64,000 nucleotides of DNA from Corynebacterium marambiense. GTDB lineage: Bacteria; Actinomycetota; Actinomycetes; Mycobacteriales; Mycobacteriaceae. Of this stretch, positions 48,333 to 58,209 are shown piece after piece. The notes beneath the pieces are model-generated. The model did not search any database. It had not been told where the DNA came from and was given only the letters and a program-made list of their open reading frames with translations. The DNA lies in NCBI RefSeq assembly GCF_016342275.1, contig NZ_JAEIOT010000007.1, forward strand, positions 434,001-498,000, read 5' to 3'. Positions within the stretch are counted from its first letter, which is position 1; each line of letters starts with the position of its first letter. The position numbers were made by a program, and so were the translations under genes.

Positions 48333-49163
48333 ATGCCCCAGAAGCCGTCCGAGAAGCCGCAGAACTCCTCTACCCCCCTTCCCGCGAGCGACCGGGAGGC
48401 CGGCAAAGCCCCCGGGCACTGGCTGCTCGCCAGGGTCGGGAAGAAGGTCCTGCGCCCGGGTGGACGGGAGACCACGGAGTGGGTGATCAACCACCTGCCC
48501 GTCGAAGACCACGCTGTCGTAGAGTTCGCCCCGGGACTCGGGGTGACGGCCGCGGAGCTACTCGCCCGGAAGCCGTCGAGTTATATCGGTGTCGACGCGG
48601 ACGCGGATGCCTGCGCGATCACCGGCGCCAAGCTCCCGCAGAATAACCCCAACTTCCGGATGCAGCTCGGTTCCGCGAAGGAGACAAACCTCGACGACGA
48701 GTCGGCCGATGTCGTCATCGGCGAAGCGATGCTGACAATGCAGACCGACAAGCACAAGCTGGAGATCATGCGGGAGGCGCACCGCATCCTGCGGCCCGGT
48801 GGCCGGTACGGCATCCACGAGCTCGGGCTGCACCCGGACAACCTGGATCCGGTGATCAAGAACCGCATCCAGAAGGACCTCGCCCGCGCCATCAAGGTCA
48901 ACGCCCGGCCCCTGACGACGGCGGAGTGGACCGAGCTGGCGGAGGAGGCCGGCTTCCGCGTCGTGGACGTCTACCACGCGCCGATGGCACTGCTCGAACC
49001 GAAGCGTATGGTCGCTGATGAGGGCCTGCCACGGACCCTGAAGATCATCTTCAACGTGCTCCGGCAGCCCGAGATCCGTAAGCGGGTGATGACGATGCGC
49101 CGCACGTTCACCACCTACGCCGACAACCTGAACGCCATCGGTATGGTGCTCGAGAGGAAGTGA
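48333..49163 (+). CDS. Class I SAM-dependent methyltransferase
   Basis: A 276-residue methyltransferase with motif I as V-E-F-A-P-G-L-G-V-T-A, followed by Y-I-G-V-D-A-D (acidic residue binding SAM ribose) and L-R-P-G-G-R-Y-G-I-H-E-L, the motif III strand. The first 40 residues are polar and disordered-looking. The start at 48333 has AGGAG eight bases upstream. Seven bases after its stop begins a cupin gene, so the two form an operon. The substrate is unknown. Local sequence before the gene (TTAGGCTTGC near 48286) vaguely resembles half an iron box, which I do not count as evidence. Confidence 0.82.
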   Translation: MPQKPSEKPQNSSTPLPASDREAGKAPGHWLLARVGKKVLRPGGRETTEWVINHLPVEDHAVVEFAPGLGVTAAELLARKPSSYIGVDADADACAITGAKLPQNNPNFRMQLGSAKETNLDDESADVVIGEAMLTMQTDKHKLEIMREAHRILRPGGRYGIHELGLHPDNLDPVIKNRIQKDLARAIKVNARPLTTAEWTELAEEAGFRVVDVYHAPMALLEPKRMVADEGLPRTLKIIFNVLRQPEIRKRVMTMRRTFTTYADNLNAIGMVLERK

Positions 49164-49170
49164 CAGGAAC

Positions 49171-49572
49171 ATGGAGATCCCGGTCAACCAGCCGGACACC
49201 TTCGGTAAGCCCGAGCGCGAGTCAACCGGAACGATGACCGTGCTGGACCTCATCGGGGAGGCCGCGGACGCCAATCCGGACCGCAGAGTCCCGGCCGTGA
49301 AGCGGATTCTCGAGGGCAACGGAGCGAACATCATCACCTTCAGCTTCGCCCCGGGTCAGCGACTCAACGACCATAAGGCCGCACATCCCATTACCGTGCA
49401 ATGTCTCCGTGGAACCCTGGACTTCAGCTGCGAGGACACCACGGTCCGCATGACTCCGGGGACAGTCCTCCATCTTGACCCCTATGTGATGCACCGAGTG
49501 CAGTGTCCGGACGATACCGCGGAGGAACAGTCGATCCTTCTCCTTCACATGCTCACCGGAGAAACCCCCTAA
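49171..49572 (+). CDS. Cupin-domain protein
   Basis: A 133-residue single-domain cupin. The beta-barrel motif reads G-Q-R-L-N-D-H-K-A-A-H-P-I-T-V-Q-C-L-R-G and the second motif L-D-P-Y-V-M-H-R-V. Histidines in both could bind a metal. It is seven bases downstream of the methyltransferase and converges with the ABC-F gene, one base between stops. Small cupins of this type act as metal-dependent enzymes or sensors; the function here is unknown but probably linked to the methyltransferase. Confidence 0.8.
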   Translation: MEIPVNQPDTFGKPERESTGTMTVLDLIGEAADANPDRRVPAVKRILEGNGANIITFSFAPGQRLNDHKAAHPITVQCLRGTLDFSCEDTTVRMTPGTVLHLDPYVMHRVQCPDDTAEEQSILLLHMLTGETP

Positions 49573-49573
49573 C

Positions 49574-51193
49574 CTAGCCATCCTCCGTAACCTGACCGGC
49601 GGCGACGGTGAGTACTCGCGTCGCCCGGAAACCATCGCGCATCCGTCGATCATGTGTCACCAGTAGCACAGTACCGCTGAACCGATCCGTGGCTTCCTCC
49701 AATTGTTCGATGGCAGGCAGATCCAAATGATTGGTGGGTTCGTCAAGAACCAATACATTTGTTCCTCGAACCTGCAAAAGCGCTAACGCGGCACGCGTGC
49801 GCTCCCCCGGCGACAGTGCGGCACATGGTCGGGTCACGTGATCGTCGCGGAGACCGAACTTCGCCACCACGGTACGCAACTCGGAGGGAGAAAGATCGGG
49901 CAGTTCGGAGCTGAGCGCGTCGAGAAGCGTCCGCTCCCCGCTCACCACCGCGCGTGCTTGATCGACTTCCCCCACACGCACGCCAGCCCCCAGATTGTCC
50001 GGGTCCAGCATGAGACGTAGCAGCATCGATTTTCCTGCACCATTTGCCCCGTTGATCAGCACCCGGTCCCCGTAGTTGATCTGTAGCGTCACCGGACCGA
50101 GCTGAAAGTCACCGGCACATACCACCGCGTCACGCACACTGGATACCACTGTGCCGGAACGGGGTGCCGCCGCAATATCCATCTGCAATATCCATTCCTT
50201 ACGCGGCTCAGCCACCTCCTCCACGCGTTTCATAGCGCGCTGCGACTGCGCGATCTTTGCCGCTTGCTTTTCACTGCGTTGCCCCGCCCGGTGCCGAATG
50301 TGTTTGTCATTATCCGGGGCGCGTCGAATAGCGTTCTTTGTCCCCCGATCCAACCACGTCTTTTGGGTCTGCACGCGCTCCTTTAACCCGGCGATCTTCG
50401 CGGCGTATTCCTCATAGTCGGCTCGTGCCTGTGCCCGCGCACGAGCGCGCTCAACCAAATAAGATTCCCATCCGCCTTCATACACAGTGATCTGTTGCTG
50501 TGCAGAATCAAGTTCCACCACCCCGGTGACCGTGCACGCCAGAAACTCACGATCATGGCTCACGATCATCATGGGCCGATGATCGGACAGAACAAACGCT
50601 TCAAGGATCTCCAGTCCTTCAAGGTCAAGATCATTAGTTGGTTCATCCAAAAGCAATACGTCATGACTCGACAGCAAAATGACAGCAAGATTGACACGAG
50701 CGGCCTGTCCACCGGACAACGCACTCATCGGCAGTGCCTCATCCACCGTCAGCCCCAGTCGCGCGGCAACGTGAGCATAGCGCTCTTCAAAGTCCGCGCC
50801 GCCGAGCGCCAACCAGGTATTCAGCGCATCGCTATAAGCGTCATCCACGGTGTCGTCCCCCGCCGCCATCGCGGCCGCATACCGTTCCATATCGTGTTGT
50901 GCGGCGGCCACCCCAGTACGACGCGCGATGAACTCACTGACGCTTTCCACACGGCGTTGAATCTCCTGATGAAGGAAACCCACTGTCATATCGTGCGGTG
51001 AGCGCCGTATCGTACCGCGTATTTCCGCGGCACCGGGTGCCCCCGCTAACGCCGAAAGAACAGTGGATTTTCCCGCGCCATTCGGTCCAGTCAAACCCCA
51101 ACGATGCCCCGAATCTATCACCAGATTAAGGCCATCAAATAAGGTGCGCGCCCCATAGTGGGCACTCAACGAGGTGACCGTGATCGTACTCAT
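49574..51193 (-). CDS. ABC-F family ATPase, intact copy
   Basis: A 539-residue soluble protein with two ATPase domains. Domain 1 has Walker A G-P-N-G-A-G-K-S-T (about residue 36), the signature L-S-G-G-Q-A-A-R and L-L-L-D-E-P-T-N-D-L-D. Domain 2 has G-A-N-G-A-G-K-S-M, signature [10 protein letters not shown] and L-V-L-D-E-P-T-N-H-L-D. A basic interdomain linker lies between. There is no membrane segment. ABC-F proteins act on the ribosome, some protecting it from antibiotics. Its codon use is lower in GC than the core. It is clearly homologous to the decayed gene at 53770-55180 and is divergent from the propeller gene. Confidence 0.88.
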   Translation of the reverse strand: MSTITVTSLSAHYGARTLFDGLNLVIDSGHRWGLTGPNGAGKSTVLSALAGAPGAAEIRGTIRRSPHDMTVGFLHQEIQRRVESVSEFIARRTGVAAAQHDMERYAAAMAAGDDTVDDAYSDALNTWLALGGADFEERYAHVAARLGLTVDEALPMSALSGGQAARVNLAVILLSSHDVLLLDEPTNDLDLEGLEILEAFVLSDHRPMMIVSHDREFLACTVTGVVELDSAQQQITVYEGGWESYLVERARARAQARADYEEYAAKIAGLKERVQTQKTWLDRGTKNAIRRAPDNDKHIRHRAGQRSEKQAAKIAQSQRAMKRVEEVAEPRKEWILQMDIAAAPRSGTVVSSVRDAVVCAGDFQLGPVTLQINYGDRVLINGANGAGKSMLLRLMLDPDNLGAGVRVGEVDQARAVVSGERTLLDALSSELPDLSPSELRTVVAKFGLRDDHVTRPCAALSPGERTRAALALLQVRGTNVLVLDEPTNHLDLPAIEQLEEATDRFSGTVLLVTHDRRMRDGFRATRVLTVAAGQVTEDG

Positions 51194-51318
51194 GCCGCGA
51201 TAGTACCCGCGGTATTTTCAATGCCCAATAATGCAGAAATAGCACACCTGCTTTGTGGCTCCCGACACATTTCATAACTTTTTCGGAACAAAATCTTTCC
51301 CTCACCGGCCATGTGGCA

Positions 51319-51337
51319 ATAGGATAGCCTCACCTTA
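51319..51337 (+). promoter_or_regulatory. Likely DtxR iron-box upstream of the beta-propeller gene
   Basis: ATAGGATAGCCTCACCTTA agrees with the 19-base DtxR consensus TTAGGTTAGCCTAACCTAA at 15 positions. It overlaps TAGGAT (51320-51325), which could serve as the -10 of the promoter, so repressor binding would block transcription under iron-replete conditions. It is 72 bases upstream of the ATG at 51410. Confidence 0.65.
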
Positions 51338-51409
51338 ACCATGTCGTGTATCTATGATTTCCTTACGCGCTCATGGTTCCCCATTCAATAAACACATATG
51401 GAGACTTCC

Positions 51410-53341
51410 ATGGCTTTGCCTTCTCGTTCCACCCGCGCCGGTCGGCACGCTCTCGCAGCGCTTGCATCTACGGCCCTTATCTTCGCGATCGTCCCTGCGG
51501 TAGCACCCACCGCCTACGCCCAAACCACGCACAACGACGCAGCAAGCGACACCGCCACGGCACCGACCGCAGCGGTCACGAGTTCGTACACCTACGTGAC
51601 GAGCTTCGGCCGCATTGATGCCGGTTACTTCGTCACGGTCACCGGACTTACCCCTGGAGTGCCCCTCACCGCAACCGTTGACGGCAAGCCCGTTAGTTTT
51701 TGGTTTGAAGGGGACGAACTGAAGCCGACCAGGACCATCGACTCCGCGGAGAGCGCTTCTGTGGAAATCACCGGCAAGGCCGGCGAGATCTTCGGTGGTA
51801 TCGAGCACACCATCGCAATCACCGACGGCACGCACACGGCTACGACCACCGCAATGCTCGACCCGCTATTTAATCTGGGCAGCCCTGAGGCCCCTACCTT
51901 GGCAAACACCGCTATCGGCACCACGAACTTGCAAGTCAAGGTGCAGAACCTCGCCGCGGGCAGCAAGATCACCGCAGTCGGTGTCGATGGTGCCAACTGG
52001 CTTACCCCCAACGCCACGTACGTCACCGATTCGGCGGGCAATCTCACCATCCCCGACGTACACATCCCCAACGATCCATCGCTGATCAATAAGACCGTCA
52101 AGGTGTCTTATCTCGCCCCCGGCGAAACCACGCCCCGTGAGTACGACACCGACGAGGAGATCCAACCGCCGTCGCCGGTGCTCAACCCCGGCGCCAACGA
52201 GATCGTGTCCACCGTATTGGGTCGTGGTCTCTATCAGAGCGCCTACGCACCGACGATGAACAAGCTGTTTGTCACCCGCGCATCCCGCGATAGCGACAAG
52301 GCGGGCACCATCTACGTCATTAACCCCGACACGCTTGCGGTGGAAAAGAGCTTCGATACTATCGACCGCAACGGAAAGAAGAACACCACCGAATCGCAGC
52401 CGCACGGCATTGCTATCGATGAGGTGCACAACAATATCTGGGTGAGCAACAGCCACGGCGACTCCGTGAGTGTCTACGATGCCACCACGGGTGCACTCAA
52501 GCACATCAGCGCTCCAGGTGAGGTCAATCACCCGCGTAGCTTCGCCATCGACACCGCCGCCAACCGCGTGTACGTGTCCGAACCGCTCCAGCACGACCAG
52601 GAGAGCATCTCCGTTTTCGATGCAACGACCTTCGCCAAGCTCGATTCTCTGCCGACACCGGGTTACGCCGGCACGATGCAGTTCGTCTTGGATCCAGCGA
52701 CGCATAGCCTCTACACCAACAACTGGAAGGGGACGAGCGCCGCACGGATCAACACGGAAACCGGAAAGATGGACCTCTTTACGCTGCCGGGTGATGGTGA
52801 ATCACGACGCGGCTATTCAGCTCTTGACCTGAAGCGCAACCGTCTCTACGTTGCCAGCCAGTTCCCGTCCGCTGTGTACGCGATCGATCTGAACACCGGG
52901 GCCGTTGTCAATAGCGTCGAGGTCGGCGGGCAAACCCTTGGTGTCGCATATGACCCGTCTATCGACACGATCGGTGTGGTCAGCCGGACATCGGGTACAT
53001 TCACCACCATCAACCCCGACACCTTCGCCATCGAATCCAACCAGGCCGTAGGCCCTTTGGCTAACGATGTCTCCACCGATGGTGCAGGGCACTTCTTTGT
53101 CACCACTGCCCCCAGCCGTGCCCAACTCCAGGGCGGCGACACGCTGCTGCGTATCAGCCCGAAGAAGACTCAGGATAACGGCAGCACCCCCGGCTCGACA
53201 TCGAGCAGCGCCGGACTCCTTGGTGTCTTTGCCGCTATCGCAGCTCTCTTGGGCGGCCTAGCGTGGATCTTCCATTACCCCGCACAGCAGTTGCTGGGTG
53301 CTATCCACCTTCCGCAGCTCCCCCAGCTCCCCCGTTTCTAA
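51410..53341 (+). CDS. Secreted, C-terminally anchored YncE-like beta-propeller protein
   Basis: A 643-residue surface protein. The signal peptide ends near A-Y-A-Q (about residue 38). Residues 60-260 look like two Ig-like domains. Residues 265-590 form a repeat-rich seven-bladed propeller of the YncE kind, with blades such as [16 protein letters not shown] and R-L-Y-V-A-S-Q. After a Gly/Ser linker comes one hydrophobic helix ([15 protein letters not shown]) near the C-terminus that may anchor it. ATG 51410 is preferred because GGAG lies seven bases before it. A DtxR-like box covers its promoter, so it is probably induced by iron starvation; E. coli YncE is reportedly iron-regulated too. Ligand unknown. 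Confidence 0.82.
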   Translation: MALPSRSTRAGRHALAALASTALIFAIVPAVAPTAYAQTTHNDAASDTATAPTAAVTSSYTYVTSFGRIDAGYFVTVTGLTPGVPLTATVDGKPVSFWFEGDELKPTRTIDSAESASVEITGKAGEIFGGIEHTIAITDGTHTATTTAMLDPLFNLGSPEAPTLANTAIGTTNLQVKVQNLAAGSKITAVGVDGANWLTPNATYVTDSAGNLTIPDVHIPNDPSLINKTVKVSYLAPGETTPREYDTDEEIQPPSPVLNPGANEIVSTVLGRGLYQSAYAPTMNKLFVTRASRDSDKAGTIYVINPDTLAVEKSFDTIDRNGKKNTTESQPHGIAIDEVHNNIWVSNSHGDSVSVYDATTGALKHISAPGEVNHPRSFAIDTAANRVYVSEPLQHDQESISVFDATTFAKLDSLPTPGYAGTMQFVLDPATHSLYTNNWKGTSAARINTETGKMDLFTLPGDGESRRGYSALDLKRNRLYVASQFPSAVYAIDLNTGAVVNSVEVGGQTLGVAYDPSIDTIGVVSRTSGTFTTINPDTFAIESNQAVGPLANDVSTDGAGHFFVTTAPSRAQLQGGDTLLRISPKKTQDNGSTPGSTSSSAGLLGVFAAIAALLGGLAWIFHYPAQQLLGAIHLPQLPQLPRF

Positions 53342-53432
53342 TCTCGGGTGAGTTATAGCAGCGCCACGCTGGGCCCCTGACGGGTCGTCCAACGCGGCGC
53401 TGCTTGAACCTTAAAGCAAAAGATGTAAGCAA

Positions 53433-53473
53433 CAATAAACCCCAGGACGCTCATGCGTACCTGGGGTTTATTG
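53433..53473. terminator. Terminator after the beta-propeller gene
   Basis: Inverted repeat CAATAAACCCCAG...CTGGGGTTTATTG with a 15-base loop. It is AT-flanked on both sides and lies between the propeller gene and the duplicated rpsP tail; it can function in both directions. Confidence 0.8.
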
Positions 53474-53508
53474 TGTGCACCGGATAACCGGAATCACTGA
53501 TACCGACT

Positions 53509-53773
53509 ACTCAGCAGCGGCTTCCTCGAAAGCGGCAGCCTCTTCAGCAGCGTCCTCGGCCTTGACCTCGTCAGCGGCGGCCTTCTTGGCGGCCTCTTCC
53601 TTCTCGGCGCGGGACTTGCGCTTCTTCTCCGTGATGGCCTCGGCGGAAGGGCCCTCGTTGGCCTCGGCGAGCGCGGCATTGAACAGGTCCAACTTGCTGG
53701 GCTTCGGCTCAGCGACGCGCAGGATGCCCCTGGGCCCCTGCAGGCCCTTGAACTTCTGCCAGTCGCCGGTCAC
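53509..53773 (-). pseudogene. Duplicated 3' end of rpsP
   Basis: This stretch repeats 57357-57615, the last 85 or so codons of rpsP, with scattered differences and a few codon insertions/deletions in the Glu/Ala-rich tail. It begins exactly at the [10 protein letters not shown] codons and is joined on its 5' side to the broken ABC-F gene at G-T-N-V. It lacks the S16 RNA-binding core and a start of its own, so it cannot encode S16. Confidence 0.9.
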
Positions 53774-55180
53774 GTTGGTTCCGCGCACCTGCAGCAGTGC
53801 GCGAGGGCGGCGCGGGTCCGCTCCCCCGGTGAGAGGGAGTCGCAGACGCGGTGGACGTGGTCCCCGGTGAAACCGAACGTCGCGAGCAGGGTCCGTAGCT
53901 CCACGATGGCGAGATCGGGTTTCTCCGCACCGAACACGTCGACGAGCGGTTCGGAACCATGGAATACCTCGCGTGCCTGGTCGATGCGCCCGAGACGGAC
54001 ACCGGACCCCAGAACCGAAGGATCGGTCAGCATTCCGAGAAGCGTGGATTTACCCGAACCGTTGACACCGATGACCAAAATCCGGTCCCCGTAGTTGATC
54101 TGGAGATCGACGGGCCCGAGTCTGAAATCACCGAGATCCACCACGGCACCGTTCAGCGTCGCCACAACATACCCGGAGCGGGGCGCCGCCGCGATGTCCA
54201 TCTGCGACACCCATTCCTTCCGCGGTTCCTCCACTTCCTCGAGCCGGTCGAGGGCACATTCGGACGGGCGATCGTCCCCGCCTGCTTCTCGCTACGCTGC
54301 CCGGCACGATGTCTGATGTGTTTGTCGTTGTCGGTGGATTTCCGGATCGCGTTCTTCGTCCCCTTGTCCAACCAGATCTTCTGGATCTGAACCCGGGTCT
54401 TCAGTGCCCCGACCTTGTCGGCGTATTCCTCGTATTCCTCCCGAGCCCGCTCCCGCTCGACGAGGAAGGACTCTCAACCGTCGTTGTAGACGGTGATCTG
54501 GCGCTGCGCCGAGTCAAGTTCCACGACACCGGTCACGGTGCGGGAGAGGAACTCGCGGTCGTGGCTGACGATCATCATGGGCCGGTGATCAGAGGCGACG
54601 AAGCCCTCCAGGATCTCCAGGCCCGCGAGATCGAGGTCATTGGTCGGCTCGTCAAGGACAAGGACGCCGTGCCCGGTGAGCAGAATCACCGCCAGGTCGC
54701 GCGCGCCGCCTAACGTCCGGAGAGCGCCGTCATGGGCAGATTGGAGGCGACGTCGAGCCCGAGGTGCACGGCGACGCGCTCGTAGCGTCCGTCGAAGTCG
54801 GCTCCCCGAGAGCGAGCCATTCCTGGAGCGCGGCACTGTAAGCGTCCCCGGTGGCCAACGCCTCGGCGAGGGCGTCCATCCGGTGCAGAGCAGGTTACAC
54901 CGGTGCGCCGGGCGATGAAGGCACAGGTGCTCTCCTCCCCGCGCTCCACCTCCTGTTCGAGCAGACCGACGGTCGCGCCGGGCGGTGAGAGCAGGCGCTC
55001 GCCGGCGATCTCCGCTGCAATGTCCACACCGGCACAGACGGCGAGGAGCGTCGATTTCCCGGCGCCGTTCGGACCCGTCAGCCCCCACCGCTATCCGTCC
55101 GCGACCACCACGTCGAGATGCTCGAAGAGGGGACGCGCGCCGTGGGCCGCGCCGAGATCGCGGAGGGTGACGGTGGTCAT
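53770..55180 (-). pseudogene. Decayed ABC-F ATPase gene, 3' end lost
   Basis: Homologous to the intact gene at 49574-51193 but in high-GC codon style. The start at 55180 (MTTVTLRDLGAAHGARPLFE) is followed by an in-frame TAG at codon 30 (55091-55093), directly before R-W-G-L-T-G-P-N-G-A-G-K-S-T. Several frameshifts and deletions follow, one in the linker near 54240-54300 and one of a single base near 53795 in R-A-A-L-A-L-L-Q. The last 50 or so codons are missing; the gene breaks at R-G-T-N-V and runs into the duplicated rpsP tail. It is the likely original ABC-F gene of this locus. Confidence 0.9.
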
Positions 55181-55439
55181 GCAGCCAGGGTACAGCCGAC
55201 CCCACCGGACGACGGAAAGCGACGGATGATTCTTCCGGCGGCGCCATCGGGGGAACACCCCGACCGCGGTGCAGGTGCTTCACCAGGCCATAGGGTGTCC
55301 TCGGGTCCACCGTGCGGTACCGCCGGGGTATTCGGATCCGGACGTCGATCTTCCCGAAAGCTGCACATGTCGGGAGAGTAAGCGGTGACACAGCGGGGGC
55401 ACCTCATGAGGGAAACAACGTAAGGCACATAATGGGAAC

Positions 55440-56918
55440 ATGACTAGCTCACAGCAGGTCGGGGAACCGGCCAGAGAGAAGACCTTCTTCGGCCAGCCGT
55501 GGGGACTGGCCAACCTCTTCGGGGTGGAGATGTGGGAGCGATTCAGCTTCTACGGCATGCAGGCCATCCTCGTGTACTACATGTACTTCTCTGCGACCGA
55601 CGGTGGCCTCGGTATGGACAAGGCGCAAGCCACGTCCATCATCGGCGCCTACGGTGGCCTGGTGTACATGGCCTCCCTCGTCGCAGCCCTGGTCGCCGAC
55701 CGTTTCCTTGGCTCCGAACGCACGCTCTTCTGGTCTGCGGTGCTGGTCATGGTGGGTCACATCTCGCTCTCCGTACTCCCCGGTGTCGCCGGGCTCGCCA
55801 TCGGCCTCATAGCCATCGCACTCGGATCCGGTGGCATCAAGACCAACGCGTCCGTGGTGCTCGGACAGCTCTACTCGCGTACCGACTCGCGGCGTGACGC
55901 CGGTTTCTCGATCTTCTACCTCGGCATCAATATCGGCGCTCTCGCCGGTCCGATCCTCACCGGCTGGCTGCGGGTATCCAACGGGTTCCACTGGGGCTTC
56001 GGCCTCGCCGCGGTGGGCATGTCCATCGGGCTCACCCAATACATCCTGATGCGGAAGACAACCATCGGCGCAGCCGGGCACGAGGTCCCGAACCCGCTGC
56101 CCAAACGCCAGTACCCGCTGTGGTTAGGCAGCGTCATCGCGATCGTCGTGGTCTGTGTACTGCTCATCGGCACCGGCACGGTCAAGGTCCAGTGGCTGTC
56201 CGACATCGTCACGGTCGTGGCGCTCATCTCGGCGGTCGTGCTCTGGTGCCAGATGTACTTCTCTCCGCTGACCACCGCCACCGAGAAGTCCCGCCTCATC
56301 GGTTTCATCCCGATCTTCATCTCAGGATCGCTGTTCTTCGGCGTCTTCCAGCAGCAGTTCACCGTCATCGCGATCTTCGCTGAGACCCGCCTCGACCGGA
56401 ACGTCCTCGGTGTCGAACTCGCCCCCGAGTTCGTGCAGTCGATCAACCCGACCTTCATCATCCTGTTCTCCGTCGTCTTCGCCACACTGTGGACGAAGCT
56501 GGGTGACCGCCAGTGGTCGAGCCCCGTGAAGTTCGGCGTCGCGAACATCATCATCGGCGTCTCGCTGTTCTTCTTCCTGCCATTCGTCGGGGGTGAGGAG
56601 AACTCCACGCCGGTCTATGCCATCGTCTGGATCCTGTTCCTGTTCACCATGGCGGAGCTCCTCCTGTCGCCCATCGGCAACTCGCTCGCCACCAAGCTCG
56701 CGCCCGAGGCCTACCCGTCACGGATGTTCGCCGTCTGGATGATGGCCATCGCGACCGGTACCGCACTGGCGGGCAGCCTCGCCGGCCACTACCACCCGGA
56801 GGACCCCTCCTCCGAGCGCACCTTCTTCCTCGTCATCGGTGTCGGCTCGGTCATCCTCGGTGTCCTGCTGATCGCGGCGAAGAAGTGGATCATGGCGAAG
56901 TTCGTCGACGTCCGCTAG
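55440..56918 (+). CDS. POT-family proton-dependent oligopeptide transporter
   Basis: A 492-residue transporter with 12-14 predicted helices. The POT signature E-M-W-E-R-F-S-F-Y-G is in helix 1 (ExxERFxYY type), and the second family motif F-S-I-F-Y-L-G-I-N-I-G-A-L lies in helix 5. It imports di- and tripeptides with protons (DtpT/DtpA group). It is monocistronic, separated from the broken ABC-F gene by 259 bases. Codon use is core-like. Confidence 0.92.
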   Translation: MTSSQQVGEPAREKTFFGQPWGLANLFGVEMWERFSFYGMQAILVYYMYFSATDGGLGMDKAQATSIIGAYGGLVYMASLVAALVADRFLGSERTLFWSAVLVMVGHISLSVLPGVAGLAIGLIAIALGSGGIKTNASVVLGQLYSRTDSRRDAGFSIFYLGINIGALAGPILTGWLRVSNGFHWGFGLAAVGMSIGLTQYILMRKTTIGAAGHEVPNPLPKRQYPLWLGSVIAIVVVCVLLIGTGTVKVQWLSDIVTVVALISAVVLWCQMYFSPLTTATEKSRLIGFIPIFISGSLFFGVFQQQFTVIAIFAETRLDRNVLGVELAPEFVQSINPTFIILFSVVFATLWTKLGDRQWSSPVKFGVANIIIGVSLFFFLPFVGGEENSTPVYAIVWILFLFTMAELLLSPIGNSLATKLAPEAYPSRMFAVWMMAIATGTALAGSLAGHYHPEDPSSERTFFLVIGVGSVILGVLLIAAKKWIMAKFVDVR

Positions 56919-57355
56919 AGCCCACGCCGCTGCGGCGGTCCTGATGGACTGTGCCCCGGTACCTCGGTGAGAAGGTACCGGGGCACAATCATGCCGCCTG
57001 CTGCTTCCCCTGCGCTACGGGCACCGGACGGCCACCGAAGGAGTCGGGGCTGCGGCGTGCTCCGCGCGGATGTTCTCACGGGGCCGAGCAACAGTGTCCG
57101 GACTCTTCCGCAGTGGTTCTCGCGGTACCCGTCCACCGGCCCGATTCCGCGCACCGGTACCGGTTCATCCGGTCCGGTCCCCCGGGGTCGTGGTCGCTGC
57201 TCAGGATTCCCCGCGCTGGGTGTACGACCCCGGGCCGCGTATCTCCCCGGCGGGCATGCCCGGGACACGAAAAAGCGCGCCGCGACCGAAAATCGGTGGC
57301 GGCGGGCTTTCTCGGGATTCCACAGGAAAGGCGGAACAGAGAGCTGGGTCAGAAA
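56919..57355. other. Intergenic region with two hairpins between the POT gene and rpsP
   Basis: 437 bases with no supported gene. A perfect hairpin at 56950-56986 (TGTGCCCCGGTACCT and complement) follows the transporter gene. A second at 57271-57310 (AAAGC...GCTTT with an inner ACCGA/TCGGT stem) is followed on the minus strand by TTTTTCG and is the likely rpsP terminator. Confidence 0.7.
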
Positions 57356-57841
57356 TTACTCCGCTGCCGCTTCCTCTGCCTTCTCCTCGGCCTCGTCCTC
57401 GGCCTTGACCTCGTCAGCGGCGGCCTTCTTGGCGGCCTCCTCCTTCTCGGCGCGGGACTTGCGCTTCTTCTCCGTGATGGCCTCGGCGGAGGGGCCCTCG
57501 TTGGCCTCGGCGAGCGCGGCGTTGAACAGGTCCAGCTTGCTGGGCTTCGGCTCGGCGACGCGCAGGGTGCCCTCGGCGCCCGGCAGGCCCTTGAACTTCT
57601 GCCAGTCGCCGGTCACCTTGAGCAGTGCGAGAACCGGCTCGGTCGGCTGAGCGCCGACGGAGAGCCAGTGCTGTGCCCGCTCGGAGTCGATCTTGATGAC
57701 GGAGGGATCGGACTTCGGCTCGTAGATGCCGATGTTCTCGATGACCTTGCCGGAACGGCGGGTGCGGGCGTCGGCGACGACGATGCGGTAGTGCGGGGTA
57801 CGGATCTTACCGAGACGCTGCAGCTTGATCTTGACAGCCAT
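57356..57841 (-). CDS. rpsP: 30S ribosomal protein S16
   Basis: A 161-residue S16. The first 80 residues are the conserved RNA-binding core ([30 protein letters not shown]). The rest is a Lys/Glu/Ala-rich tail typical of corynebacterial S16, ending A-E-E-A-A-A-E. The 3' half is duplicated at 53509-53773. It is normally adjacent to rimM; accessory island 2 separates them here. Confidence 0.96.
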   Translation of the reverse strand: MAVKIKLQRLGKIRTPHYRIVVADARTRRSGKVIENIGIYEPKSDPSVIKIDSERAQHWLSVGAQPTEPVLALLKVTGDWQKFKGLPGAEGTLRVAEPKPSKLDLFNAALAEANEGPSAEAITEKKRKSRAEKEEAAKKAAADEVKAEDEAEEKAEEAAAE

Positions 57842-58209
57842 GTGAGGCTCCTTCTTGTTGTTCGGTCACCGGGCAGTACAGGCACCCGCCGGACCGGCGG
57901 GCCGGTTCAGCCCTTGGATTTAACCTGCGCGTGACCACCGTTCGACCGGGGTCGGGGACGGTGTTACGCAGGAAAGTCTCGTGCTCGTTGCCGTGGACGC
58001 CGGGTGAACTCCCAGGTTAACCGGAAAGTTCGCCGAGTCACCCCGGAGAAGATCCGGGCATCGGGTTACCGGCGGTTCAGCGACGGGATTCCACCGCTTC
58101 GACAACCTGCAAAATTGTACCAGCTGTCCGGGGAAGGATCCAACGATCCTGGCCCGAACCGAGCGCGTCTCCCCGGTGTCCAGCCGAATATCTGGCAGGG
58201 TTGGGTGGC
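57842..58209. other. Region upstream of rpsP and the small HTH gene
   Basis: 368 bases between divergent genes, without a supported coding frame. It must hold the rpsP promoter on the minus strand. No structured leader or repeat was recognised. Confidence 0.45.

Noticed and set aside
53350..53395. AGCAGCGCC...GGCGCTGCT inverted repeat after the propeller gene
   Set aside because: Long loop and no T run; the better terminator lies just downstream at 53433-53473.
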